Assembly (NCBI GenBank): GCA_964035575.1
Contig: OZ037834.1
Span: forward strand, 1,643,598-1,707,597
Direction: 5' to 3'
DNA: 64,000 nucleotides
From: Rhynchopus sp. YZ270_cl-10
Lineage: Eukaryota > Euglenozoa > Diplonemea > Diplonemida > Diplonemidae
This document shows positions 49,765 through 59,526 of the stretch, one piece after another. Position numbers and translations under genes: made by a program. The number at the start of each line of letters is the position of its first letter. The first letter of the stretch is position 1. The notes under the pieces were generated by a model. It saw only the letters and a list, made by a program, of their open reading frames with translations, searched no databases and had not been told where the DNA came from.

Positions 49765-50014
49765 TATATAAAGTCAAATGACTGAGGGTGTGTCTTACGT
49801 TATCAAACGTTCTTCCTCTTTTTCTTTTTCCTGATGCCCAAAAACCCCTGGTATCTACACTATAAAGTTTTCAAAAAAAAAAAAATTATTCAGCGTGTTT
49901 TTTGAAAACATCCTCCAAAAGAAAAATATTCTTCTCTCTCCCCTTGCCGTTCTGTTTAGTAATCATATCTGTCTTCTGTGGGAGGGTGGCTGGACTTTGT
50001 TTGTTTTCTTTTTG

Positions 50015-50065
50015 TGGTACACTGTTCACGAGAGGGCTTTTGTATTTCAAGTCAATTTTGGTTTC
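50015..50065 (+). repeat. S7 module 3' end
   Basis: GGTACACTGTTCACGAGAGG, GCTTTTGTATTTCAAG and a T-rich tail. Confidence 0.7.
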
Positions 50066-50124
50066 TTTTTGTGTTGAAATACTCATGGTACTATAATACA
50101 ATGTATTCAATTTATTGAATGCAC

Positions 50125-51351
50125 CACGGCATCCATAAGCCCTTACTAAGGGATATGAGCTCCACCTCTTAATTTTTTAAGCCCTTAATTTTGAGATCAG
50201 CTAAAATTAAGGGCTTAATTTCTTACTAAGGGCTTACTAAGGGCTTAGTAAGAAATTAAGGGCTTAATTTAAGGGCTTACAAAAAGCTTACCAAGAGTGT
50301 ACTTACCCTAGGCATACTGTGCGGGCGAGTAGAAAAAACTCGCCCATTTTTGGAGGGCGAGTTTTTTTTCGGTGGGGATTTTACCTTGGGAAAAGTGCAC
50401 CTGCGAAAATATGAGTGAAATTTCATTTGCCTGCAGGTATGCTATTAACCGGCATGGCGAGTACGTTGTACAGCGAATCTAGCCCCTACTCATGCCTTTG
50501 TGGTCCTCCATATTGTAGTGCATCTTGACAAGATGCACTACAATATGATACATACAGGACCTGAATTTGGGCGAGTTTTGGACGAATTTTGGCCGGTGTA
50601 GTCATAGACTCGATGCGAGTCGCATTCTCGGACTATTTTTGGTCTGGCGAAAAATTCTTGCACAATTCTCGCACGATTCTCCGTGGTCACGTAACGCTAA
50701 AATCCTCCGTGATGCGAGAATTACATGCGAGAATGCGATAATGAATCTCGCATGCGAACACCCAAAACCACGAAGGAGGACGCAAGCAAGGCTTTACTGC
50801 ACTTATGGTACAGGATACGTTGTCATTTTCAGGTACAAAAAAGGGTACTTTGAAGCAGTTGAGGCACACACCCGTTGCAAAATGCATTTGTACTTCATTT
50901 CTGTGGGACCCACGCTAGACCCCAAAAGCTGTAATACATATATTTCCACCTCGGGACACCAGCGGATGTGGACCGAGGTGTTTTTTGGATGTTGAGAAGG
51001 ATTTTTGTCCGATTGTAGAATTTTTTCGGTAAGTGTTGCATTTGTCCCACACTCTGACGATCGGGTGACGGAATTTTGGGTGATTTTTCACAATTATCGC
51101 ATTTTAATTTTGCTGAGGTCCAAAACTACCCCTATGGTCTTAGTACACTCTTAGTAAGCTCTTTGTAAGCCCTTAAATTAAGCCCTTAATTTCTTACTAA
51201 GCCCTTAGTAAGCCCTTAGTAAGAACTCTAAGCCCTTAAATTAAGCCCTTAATTTTAGAGTGCCTTAAAATTAAGGGCTTAATGTAAGAGGTGGGAGGTG
51301 GTATTTTTACCTCCGGAGGATAGGTCCTGGTAAGGGCTTATGGATGCCGTG
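50125..51351. mobile_element. 1227-bp TIR element with AAGGGCTTA arrays
   Basis: The ends CACGGCATCCATAAGCCCTTA and its exact inverted partner are flanked by ATGCAC on both sides (50119-50124, 51352-51357), suggesting a 6-bp target duplication. Subterminal blocks (50150-50300 and 51150-51290) are filled with AAGGGCTTA or TAAGCCCTT units in opposite orientations, as transposase-binding arrays often are. A 142-codon open stretch at 50567-50995 lacks an ATG start and any domain I know. Confidence 0.88.
50509..50547. repeat. perfect 39-bp palindrome
   Basis: CATATTGTAGTGCATCTTG (50509-50527) is exactly complementary to 50529-50547 around a single A. Confidence 0.95.
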
Positions 51352-51601
51352 ATGCACATATTGCAATAATTTGTTGTGGTGCCATAATACCCTTTTTATC
51401 GTGCATTGGAGAAGATTTGATGGTGTGCACTTTGCGCAAATCTTCACACAAAAAGCAAAGGGGAGGTTTTCTCTTTGGGTTGCTGTGTGAGGTTCAACGG
51501 AGTACTATAAGATCTCAGGTTCATCCACCAAACCCTTTTTTTTTTTTTTTTTTTTTTTTGTTTTTTTTTGCTTTGCTTTTTTGTCTTTTATTCCACAGTT
51601 A

Positions 51602-52680
51602 AATAAAGTATACGAAGGATTTGGCACTTTTAGCGTGATTCTTTTTAATGATAATTTCACGCCGTGTTTTTTTCGCAAATAAAAACCACGCTAATTGAAC
51701 TTTATTTATTTCACGCATTTTCGCTTTTTTTCACTGCAATTCCTTAGGAGCGTGATTTTATTTTTGTTTTTTTCACGCTAAAACAGGGGTTTTTTTTGGC
51801 GATAACTTCACGCTAAATTTTGGTACATCCTGCACCACCACCCGCCTAAAAATTGAAAATTGCGATTTTTTTTTTGCACTTTTCCCATTTTTTTTTTGAC
51901 ACACGCAACATGCCGAAGGATCTAAGACGCAAACGGTCCTCCGACAAGAGATGGACGAGCACTACAGTGGTTTTGTTGAAGGACTAGCATCGTCGACACC
52001 GTACATCCGTGAATGGGACCGCTTTTTAAGGGAAACCCAACGGTAAGCCCACGGAAGCCGACTTTGTTTTGTGCATAGTGCATCAAATCGTCGTCGTAAT
52101 GGACAGCGTTCAGTAAGCTGAGCAGCATATTGGTGAGGAAGTATGGGGTGCAACTGCAAGACCAGTTTCCGAAGCTCGTGTGTCTCTTGAAGCAACACGA
52201 GACCGGCTACCGACACGACAGTCCAAGACACTCCTCACTTACGAAACAAGAAATCGACTCCTTCATTACCTATGAAGGCGAAGGACACACCACCCCCTTA
52301 CTTCATTGTGAGGAAGGCGGTGCTGACATGATATTCTGTGATGGGCGGGGATCTTCTGAATGTCTCTCGCTCTTGCACGATAGCCATTTCCCGACCTCCC
52401 GCTAGCACCCGGGCCCAGTTTACCGGGTTTTTGCAGGTTCCCCCCGCGGGAGGGTAACAGGGCTGGAGGGACCCTCCAGCCTTTTTTAGCCTCCCTCCAG
52501 CCCCTCAGGTACGCCAGCCCCCCCAGCGGGAGTCCCGCTAGCCTAGCTAGGGGTCCCGTGGGATTCCCGGTAGCGCTGGCGGGAGGGTAATGAGAGCTAC
52601 CTGGAGGGACACAAACTCGTTAGTTATTGCACAATAAATGAGTCACGCTAAAAGTGCCAAATCCTTTCGTATACTTTATT
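51602..52680. mobile_element. 1079-bp TIR element with coding-like relic
   Basis: About 40-bp ends (AATAAAGTATACGAAGGATT on to TTTTAGCGTGA) are inverted with one indel and flanked by TA. Inside, 51908-52400 is GC-richer and reads in pieces on the + strand: MDEHYSGFVEGLASSTPYIR with EWDRFLRETQR, and later SLTKQEIDSFITYE. It faintly recalls the N-terminal part of tyrosine recombinases, but this is only an impression. The ends also contain internal CACGCTAAA motifs shared with 52703-52864. Confidence 0.85.
52440..52620. repeat. GGGAGG/CCTCCAGC-rich inverted segment inside TIR element
   Basis: CCCGCGGGAGGGTAACAG, GGCTGGAGGGACCCTCCAGCC and GCTAGCCTAGCTAGGGG are short inverted repeats in a GC-rich block, perhaps another nested element. 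Confidence 0.5.
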
Positions 52681-52702
52681 TAACGTGAAATAAAATTACG
52701 TA

Positions 52703-52864
52703 TTCAACGCCTTTTAGCGAATTTTTTTGCGATACTTCACTTATTTTTTTCCCAGGCTCGTGGATTCAATTTGCCTCGCTTCGCTCGGCAAATTAACTAC
52801 CACTCGCCTGGGAAAAAAATGCGTGAAGTTATCGCAAAAAAAAACCACGCTAAAAGGCGTTGAA
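52703..52864. mobile_element. 162-bp TIR element
   Basis: TTCAACGCCTTTTAGCG and CGCTAAAAGGCGTTGAA are perfect ends flanked by TA. Inner parts (GCGATACTTCAC / GTGAAGTTATCGC, TTCCCAGGC / GCCTGGGAA) extend the pairing to about 60 bp. It lies 22 bp from the 1079-bp element. Confidence 0.9.
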
Positions 52865-53069
52865 TAAATAGTTATTTTTTGTCCGAAAAAAAGGGTGATT
52901 TTGTTCTGTTGCATTATAGTGAGTTGGGTATGGGTGTATTCTGCGCTACACAGGGTATCACTCATTTCCACTCATTAGGATATCCTTTTTGAGGGAATAG
53001 ACAGTATTTCGGGAGGGGGGAAAAAGTTATTTTCAGAAAAATACCCCCCCTGGGAAATTTGGTAGTGTG

Positions 53070-53098
53070 TATAGTGATTCTCGATGCAGCAACAAACA
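53070..53098 (+). repeat. S6 module copy
   Basis: GTGATTCTCGATGCAGCAACAA, followed by an AT-rich tail. Confidence 0.6.
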
Positions 53099-53716
53099 AT
53101 ATTGAATGGTACCTAAATGAATGCTGTTAAAGCATGTCAAATGCAGATGCAACAAAACCAATTTCCCCTTGCAAAAAGAGGGGTGGGGTGGGTGGGGCAT
53201 CGTTGCGACAGCACAACGTGGCCCTGCACATTTTCCTTTTTTTTTTAGCTAAAAAAAAACATCAAATAAAACAAAACAAAACAACAACAACAACAAAAAC
53301 GCTAAGACCATGGAAAGCATGGTCATACATATGCATGCAATCACCTCCCCCTTCCCCTCCCCATTTTTTTTCTTCTCTCCTCATCAACGAAGCCTACCAA
53401 CTCAACCGCACTCCGTACTCTGCTGGAAAAAAAAATGTTGTAGCGCGTTTCCCGACCTCTGTCTGGCCTCTGCTGGCGGGTGGCTTTTTCTCTGAACCTC
53501 CGGTGGTTGATCTGGCTAATCACACCGCTTGAGGAAAGCGGACAGGCCAGGTGGGGAGAGGGGATGCGGGGTGGTGCGCGGAAGGTGTGTTGCTCACGCT
53601 TATATCAGAGCTACAAAAAAAAACCGATCTCTCGACGCACCCCTCCATTCACAATGATTGAATGATGTGCACCGGGGGAGGGAAAGGAACCCTTCTTGAG
53701 AGCTTTGTCTTTTTTT
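53099..53716. other. intergenic region before the propeller-like gene
   Basis: No gene recognised. CAACAA/AAAACA-rich stretch near 53265-53300 and C-rich stretch near 53345. Confidence 0.5.
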
Positions 53717-53770
53717 AAGGTGACTAAGCACGAGAGGCTTAGGATCATCTTATAAACTTTTCTTTTTTTT
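53717..53770 (+). repeat. S1 hairpin module copy at a gene start
   Basis: Closest to the consensus: AAGGTGACTAAGC, loop ACGAGAG, GCTTAGGATCATC, TTATAAAC and a T-run that continues into the acceptor at 53786. Confidence 0.9.
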
Positions 53771-53786
53771 TAACCCCCCCTCCCAG
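53756..53786 (+). promoter_or_regulatory. pyrimidine tract and AG acceptor derived from S1
   Basis: The T-rich tail of the S1 copy runs on to CCCCCCCTCCCAG at 53786, 12 nt before the ATG. Confidence 0.55.
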
Positions 53787-53798
53787 GGAAAATACACC

Positions 53799-54995
53799 AT
53801 GGGGTTGACTGTCTTCTTCTTGCTCTTGGGGGCTGCCAGCTTCACTAATGCTGAGACGCTTCGTGTTGTTTCTAATATTGAGCTTGCTTCCTATTCTGGT
53901 CGGTATACAAACGTAAAAATCGGTCAAGATGGGCTTCCCTTTGTGGCGTTCAATGATGAGAAGACGGGTGGGGTTTTGGGTGTACACTGCAGCGACGTAT
54001 TGTGTACAAACAGTACCAAGGTGGCGATAGACTCTTCAGGGAATGCTGATAACGCGCGCTTTATTTTCATGCGGATGTCCCCTTCTACAGGCTTCCCCCT
54101 TCTCTCCTACTCTGAACAGACGAAGGACCCGCTGCTCTCCTCGTTAAAATTCGTTGCCTGCAACGACGTCGCCTGCAGCAACTACACTGTCACAAAAATC
54201 GCGAAAGGGGGTCTGCTTTCGCAGCCCGCCTACTCCTTTTTTACCTTCGCTGACAATGACATTCCTCTAATAACGTTCTTCGACGAAAACGTTGGGCTTA
54301 AATACATCCAATGCAAAAACTCACACTGCAGCACCTTTCATGAAAGCCTCACTATCGCTTCCGGAATCTCCACCGGGAAATACCCTTCTGTTCAGTACGT
54401 TGGAACAGGACTTTTTTTCTCTTATTACGAAGCCGAATCGAAGCGCTACGCGTATTCATCGTGTAAGACCATTGCGTGCGAAAGGGGGGATATTACTCAT
54501 GGAAACATTGCTTCAGATAGCGGCAAAGATCTTGGGAAGTACTCATACACGATACAAAATAGGGTCGGTATTTCGACGATGTTTCTTGAAAACAAAAGCG
54601 GGGATTTGTACTACGCAAACTGTTCTGTTCCAGGTGTAGGAGGGGATCTGCCCTGCAGTTCTGTGGTAGTAGACAATATTGGGGCAGACGCGTATGGGGT
54701 GTTCCCCGAGATGGATTTGTACTATGGGTTTTCAGAGTTTCCGATGTTTTCGTACTTCAATTCAACGTCCGATTCAGAAGGTGCATTGAAAATCGCGCTA
54801 TGTACCTCCCTCGACTGCACCCAACCGTCCATCCAAACATTAGCCTCAGGCACTGCAGGCTATGGCAGGGACTCCTCCATCGCCTACCTGAAGCAATCTT
54901 CTCAGACAGACGCAGGCCCTCTTCTCTATGTAAGCTATCTCTTCTACAATGGAGGTGACGACAAAAAGGCGATGCTAATGATACTGCAGGCATGA
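53799..54995 (+). CDS. Secreted protein with six Cys-pair repeats (propeller-like)
   Basis: Single exon, 398 aa. A signal peptide covers about residues 1-18 (MGLTVFFLLLGAASFTNA). The mature part consists of about six repeats of some 55-60 residues. Each ends with a strand such as LKFVACNDVACSN, LKYIQCKNSHCST or LKIALCTSLDCTQ, that is, two Cys four residues apart, preceded by a PLISF- or FPMFSYF-like strand. Similar repeats are known in bacterial and protist secreted proteins and probably form a beta-propeller with a disulfide in each blade. One repeat (LYYANCS) has a longer spacing between its cysteines. No catalytic site is evident. The ATG is the first after the S1-derived acceptor. Confidence 0.88.
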   Translation: MGLTVFFLLLGAASFTNAETLRVVSNIELASYSGRYTNVKIGQDGLPFVAFNDEKTGGVLGVHCSDVLCTNSTKVAIDSSGNADNARFIFMRMSPSTGFPLLSYSEQTKDPLLSSLKFVACNDVACSNYTVTKIAKGGLLSQPAYSFFTFADNDIPLITFFDENVGLKYIQCKNSHCSTFHESLTIASGISTGKYPSVQYVGTGLFFSYYEAESKRYAYSSCKTIACERGDITHGNIASDSGKDLGKYSYTIQNRVGISTMFLENKSGDLYYANCSVPGVGGDLPCSSVVVDNIGADAYGVFPEMDLYYGFSEFPMFSYFNSTSDSEGALKIALCTSLDCTQPSIQTLASGTAGYGRDSSIAYLKQSSQTDAGPLLYVSYLFYNGGDDKKAMLMILQA

Positions 54996-55200
54996 ATCTT
55001 CTTTTAAAAAATACTGTTTTACGGTCGATAATTGGTACGAATACGGTAAATGAAAAAAACCAACACTCTCAAAAAAAACATTTTGTTCTTTTCCGCGAAA
55101 TCCGGTAAGGCCGTAGTATTCAACTTCTTTTGTTCTTCTCCCCCTCCCTTTTATAAATACACCCCCCCTCATCTACCAACGATATGAAAACCACATACTT

Positions 55201-55254
55201 CTTTTCTATCTCCCTCCTACCCTCCTCCCCTCCACCCCTCCACCCCCGCCTCAG
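55201..55254 (+). promoter_or_regulatory. pyrimidine tract and AG acceptor before EBP2
   Basis: A C/T-only run of about 50 nt ends GCCTCAG at 55254, 17 nt before the ATG. This is the longest clean tract in the window. Confidence 0.55.
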
Positions 55255-55271
55255 AAACAATACACTACACT

Positions 55272-57781
55272 ATGCCCCTTTACTCGCGGTTTGGGAAGGG
55301 TGGAAAGAAGGAGGAGCAGGATGAGTCGAGCGACGGGTCGGCACCTGTTGCGGAGCCCGAGGATGTGCCGTCTGAGGAGCACGCCGTTGAGTCGGGCGAC
55401 GAGTCTGAGGAGGAGGCAGGTGACCAGAAGCTTGTCCTCCCAACTGTGCCCCAGGACTGGGCCGAGCGTCTGCAGGTGACGTCGCAGAAGCCCCTAGTGA
55501 AGGGCGACAACTGGAACGCAGACGACGACTCCCTTAGGGAAAAGCTCTTCGAAGAACAGGCCCTTCGCTCTGTCGAGACCGCCCTCCTCCTCCTCAAGCA
55601 GCACGGCATCCCGAACAAGAGACCTGCCGACTACTACGCTGAGATGATCAAGAGTGATATCCAGATGAACAAGGTGAAAGAGGTATGTGTTTGAAAATAA
55701 TTACCCCAAAAATTCGCCTTTTTTTGAGTGGATATGCAATATACAAGGAAAGTTTCTGTCGCGATGAAGTGGATAAATATCCCTCACCCCTAGCACCTTG
55801 TGTGGATGCTTCAATGCAACACGAAACTTTGAGACAAATAGATTACAAAGTAACTTTTTTGTTAGGTGAGGAAGGAGTGGTTGTACCAAAAAGCAAAAAG
55901 CAAAAATAATAACAACAACAAAAGTCTACCTTTCACCTTTGCGTGAGTAGAATGGTGTGAATGTTGATGCAAACAAAACAAAACACTACACCCTTTCTGC
56001 AGAACATGGACTACGCAAAAGATAAGCTCAAATCGCAGGCAGAGAGACGGCAGCAGAAGCACGCACAGAAGTTCGGAAAGGCTGTCCAGAACCAGGTGCT
56101 GCAGGAGAGGGAGGCTGAGAAGGCAAAGAGCATACAGAAAATTGAGCACCTGAAAAAGGTATGTCCCTTCAATAACAAACCAGCAAAACAGAGAACTCGC
56201 ATTTTTTTGGATAGAGTTTTTCTGGAGGGGAAGGGGGAAGTGGGAAAAAAAGGGAGTGGGGTATTCAGTTGTACAGTGGAGCTCATCCTCGGATGTCTGC
56301 ACTAATGCAACCAAGTTTAAAAAATATGTTTATACCTTCCGTAGCCACAGATCTTTATACCAGTATTTTCCCGAAATCTCAGTAACTTCCCTTCGAGGAT
56401 TACCGGGTGCGCCGTGGTCACGTATGCGTCCCAGCCAGCTGGAGAAACCTGCTGAAATGCAGGGAGGGTAGCACATGCTCGCGTGCCCCATTTTTGCCAA
56501 CACGACAGCTTCTGCGATTGGGTCTTGTTACCAGACCCCTCTTCCTTTCAGCCTTCAGCTGGTTGGGGTACGCGTTCGTCGTAATAGACAGGATGCATTA
56601 TGTACATGTGCTGAGTCATTCCTATGACTTTAACTCGCTTGTCGCAAAGGGTACATCGTTCAGTACATGTGCACGGGACTGCGCTGCCAATATGTGCAGC
56701 GAGAGACTCCTCGTTCAGTGTCTTGCTGCAGAAGTCACAGGCTATGTAAACGCTCTCCTCAGACTCCTCCTCTTCAACAGCCTAGCAATGACGTAAAACT
56801 CTTTTCCCGACTCATCCCATCTGGTCCAAAAAATGGTTTTGAGGGCGGGGTTACAGCGGGAGATGGCGGTTACTTCATACGCAACTTTGTGGGACTCCAT
56901 CCCCAGACTCTGATCCGAGTACTTCTTGAGAGTAGAGAGGTCACATCAGTGTAAAGTGATTGTCGATGCAGCACAATAGGCTTGTACAGTTTGGTGTTCA
57001 TGAAGTGCTTCTCTTTTGTGCGATAATCCGTCCTTTGGTGGTGATCGGAACCCAAATTCTGCTAGCGTCAGGGGTGTCTTGTGGTAGGCCAGGTTTGGGA
57101 TGAACGTCACCACAGAAAAAGATCTGCTCACCCCTCCAACTGTCATCCAACACCCCCTTTCACCCCCCTCCAATGCAAAAACAAAACAAAACAAAACAAA
57201 ACAAGAACACAAAGCATCAATATCAAAAAACTTCATAAAATTCCACTCAAACCCCTCCACAACAGAAAGCAAAAGCACACGGAATGGGAGCAGCAAACGA
57301 CGACGATGTTGAGGTTGCGTTTGGCGGGGATGGTGACGACGGTATGCCTCCTCTCCTCGTGTCCTTTTTTTGCTTCTTTTTTTTTGGGGACCTGCTTTCC
57401 CCCCTTGGATGCATTTTTTTAAAATTCTTGCGCTCATCTTTCAACGACCAAAACTGTTAGTGAGAATGGGCTTAAATCCAGTTGCGCAACCAGACAACCA
57501 GACACAATCTATGTTCTCTGTCAGACCAGGTCACAGTGGTATACAAAGAAAGGCAATACCCCGTCAAATGGTCACACTACGCCACTATGCACCGTGCTAC
57601 CTTCAAAAAAAGTACCTCAAACACATCTTGGGCAGTGTCCCTCTCTAGGAAGTACCTACAGCTGCTTTCAACAATCACAACACACATCCAAATCACAGGT
57701 TCAAAGAAGACGGCAACGAAGAGAAAGCGCTCCTTGACACCCGGGAAGCAAACTAAGAAGCCTAGGACGGGCAAGAAATAA
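55272..57781 (+). CDS. EBP2: rRNA-processing protein EBP2
   Basis: EBP2 (EBNA1BP2 in human) is a nucleolar assembly factor of the 60S subunit, acting in 27S pre-rRNA processing. Exons 55272-55682, 56003-56158, 57266-57341 and 57699-57781 encode 241 aa. The acidic N-terminus is followed by the family core: NKRPADYYAEMIKSDIQMNK (human KRPTDYFAEMAKSDLQMQK), then a basic helix QAERRQQKHAQKFGKAVQNQ. The C-terminal part is shorter than in human and ends in a Lys/Arg-rich tail. All introns begin GTATG. Intron 2 (1107 nt) contains S4 and S6 modules and a minus-strand zinc-finger-like relic. Exons 3 and 4 are short and assigned from frame, splice sites and family pattern. Confidence 0.92.
56279..56325 (+). 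repeat. S4 module copy in EBP2 intron 2
   Basis: AGCTCATCCTCGGATGTCTG, CACTAATGCAACCAAG and TTTAAAAAA. Confidence 0.65.
56548..56781 (-). pseudogene. zinc-finger-like exon or relic on the minus strand
   Basis: On the minus strand, 77 codons stay open between TAG and TGA. They read as an acidic start (AVEEEESEESVYIACDFCSK), then Cys/His pairs: CDFC...AAH, CTCTERCTLC, and QHMYIMH. This spacing fits treble-clef or C2H2-type zinc fingers. No ATG begins the frame, but an AG (CATTGCTAG) precedes it, so it could be an internal exon. It is the best coding-like sequence on the minus strand and lies within EBP2 intron 2. Confidence 0.45.
56956..56980 (+). repeat. S6 module copy in EBP2 intron 2
   Basis: GTGATTGTCGATGCAGCAC, without an A-run. 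Confidence 0.6.
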
Positions 57782-59460
57782 GCAGGTTTCGTGTGTCCAG
57801 TCCTGGGTTTGGGTTTGAGGTGCTTGATATGACACAGCCGTTGGCCGATAATGGCTTGGCCAGCGCAATACGGCACATATGGGAATGAACGGGGAGACGG
57901 GAAAGCGGTGGGGGGAAAATGAGAGAATTATTTTTGCCTCTCCCCTTTTCCATGATGTCCCACAATAAAAAAGCCCCATCAGGGAATTGAAAAAATCGAA
58001 AATTCCTAGCCTTTTTTTTTTTCGGGGTTGTGGGGGTCTTGTGTGGAGCTATCGTTGTACAATAAATCTACCATTTTTTCCCCCTCTCCAAATGGTGGTT
58101 TTCTTCGATATTTCCGTTTTTGTGGTGATCAGTTTTACTGTTTTTTTTTTCCCTCTTTTTTTTTGTTGCAATTATCAGCTTTGCCCCCTCTTTTTAGTCA
58201 ATCAAGAACGTCGAAGCATCACGGGGTGTGTACAAGGGGGGTGTGAAGGAAACCCCATGGGGAACAAACAGGATAGTAGGTAGGTCAGCACAAAAGCCGG
58301 CGTTTTTACGTGACGTTACGAAAAAAGAAAAAATACAGTGTCCCCTTTTCCCTCTATATTTTTTGGTTAATCTCTCTAGATAGATTAAATACAACTATTG
58401 TATCAGACTCAGGAACTGTAGTAGGATCGGGCATAAATAAAAGATCACAAAATCAACACAACTGTCACACATTCAACTGCGCATTCGTGGTCAGATATTA
58501 TGTCCAGGTGTACGTACTCATTGATCTTATGCATATCAACGACAGCACCTCTGGTTCCCAGTTGGATTGCATTAGAAAACTAGCATTTAGTTAGTGAGCC
58601 CTCGTTTGGAGACACCAATCAGATGGGGAGTGCTGGGGGCGGGCACATCTGTTGTACATTATAACGTTAAGTGTACAAAGGTGTCCCAAGCTCAGTGAGA
58701 ACAGAACTCTCAAAAGGCAGCAGTTCCCAGCCGTGACGACATCGATCCGCACATTTGAAAGCAAGGACCTTTTTTTTTAGATTGAATCAGCAGGTGTCGA
58801 AGATGTTGTGCTTCTCTCTGTGCCCTCCGTCCGTCGCATTCAGTGCAGGTATCCGGGCACTTGCTGCACCCGTGGTCTTTACAGTATCCTTGACGGGTCC
58901 ACTCGGGATCTGCGAGAGTGTTCAGCAGGCTTTGCACGGTGATGGTGATCTACCGGGTGCTCGTGCCTGTTGGTCTCTTCTGTCTTTGTCTTTGGAAAAC
59001 AGGGAATTTGCTTTCATTCAACTGATTGTGATTTGTGGAAATCATGAGCAAGTGGTCCTCAGCAGAGCTAAGTGACCCACGTCTCTTGAGGTGTATGGAC
59101 AACTTTTTAAAGTGTCTCTCAACGGCTGCTTCGGAGTGCCCTTCTTTCCCCTAAACTATTTTTTTTTCTTTCAAAAAAGTTAAAAAGCTGAGTGCACCTA
59201 TTCCGGATCATAGGTGCACCCACCCCTTTACAACCCCTCAACCAAAACCCCGTTTCCTCCAGGGGAAAATCATACACACAACCTACCCCATTTAAACACT
59301 GCCTCAGTTTTGATTTCGCCGGAGTGCTTCACATTTGGTTTACTCAAATATCCCTCACAAAACGACCAAATGTCCCGCTAGACCTGGAGTGTGACCTGGG
59401 TGATCGGGGGTAAAAAGGAACGCACATACCAATACCCCACGACGTACATAAAAGGGTTCC
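57782..59460. other. intergenic region between EBP2 and the last gene
   Basis: No gene on the + strand. Contains a Cys-rich minus-strand open stretch (58710-58937) and a 10-bp-arm hairpin at 59193-59220 (GTGCACCTAT...ATAGGTGCAC). Confidence 0.5.
58710..58937 (-). pseudogene. Cys-rich open stretch on the minus strand
   Basis: Seventy-five codons with YCKDHGCSKCPDTCTECDG followed by QHLRHLL, reminiscent of a zinc-binding module. It may belong with the relic at 56548-56781, about 2 kb further along the same strand. No complete gene can be built. Confidence 0.3.
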
Positions 59461-59526
59461 TCTTCCGATTTTTTTGACCTTTTCTCAGTTTCTCTCTCTC
59501 TCTGAGTTTAAAGTCACAAAGGGACG

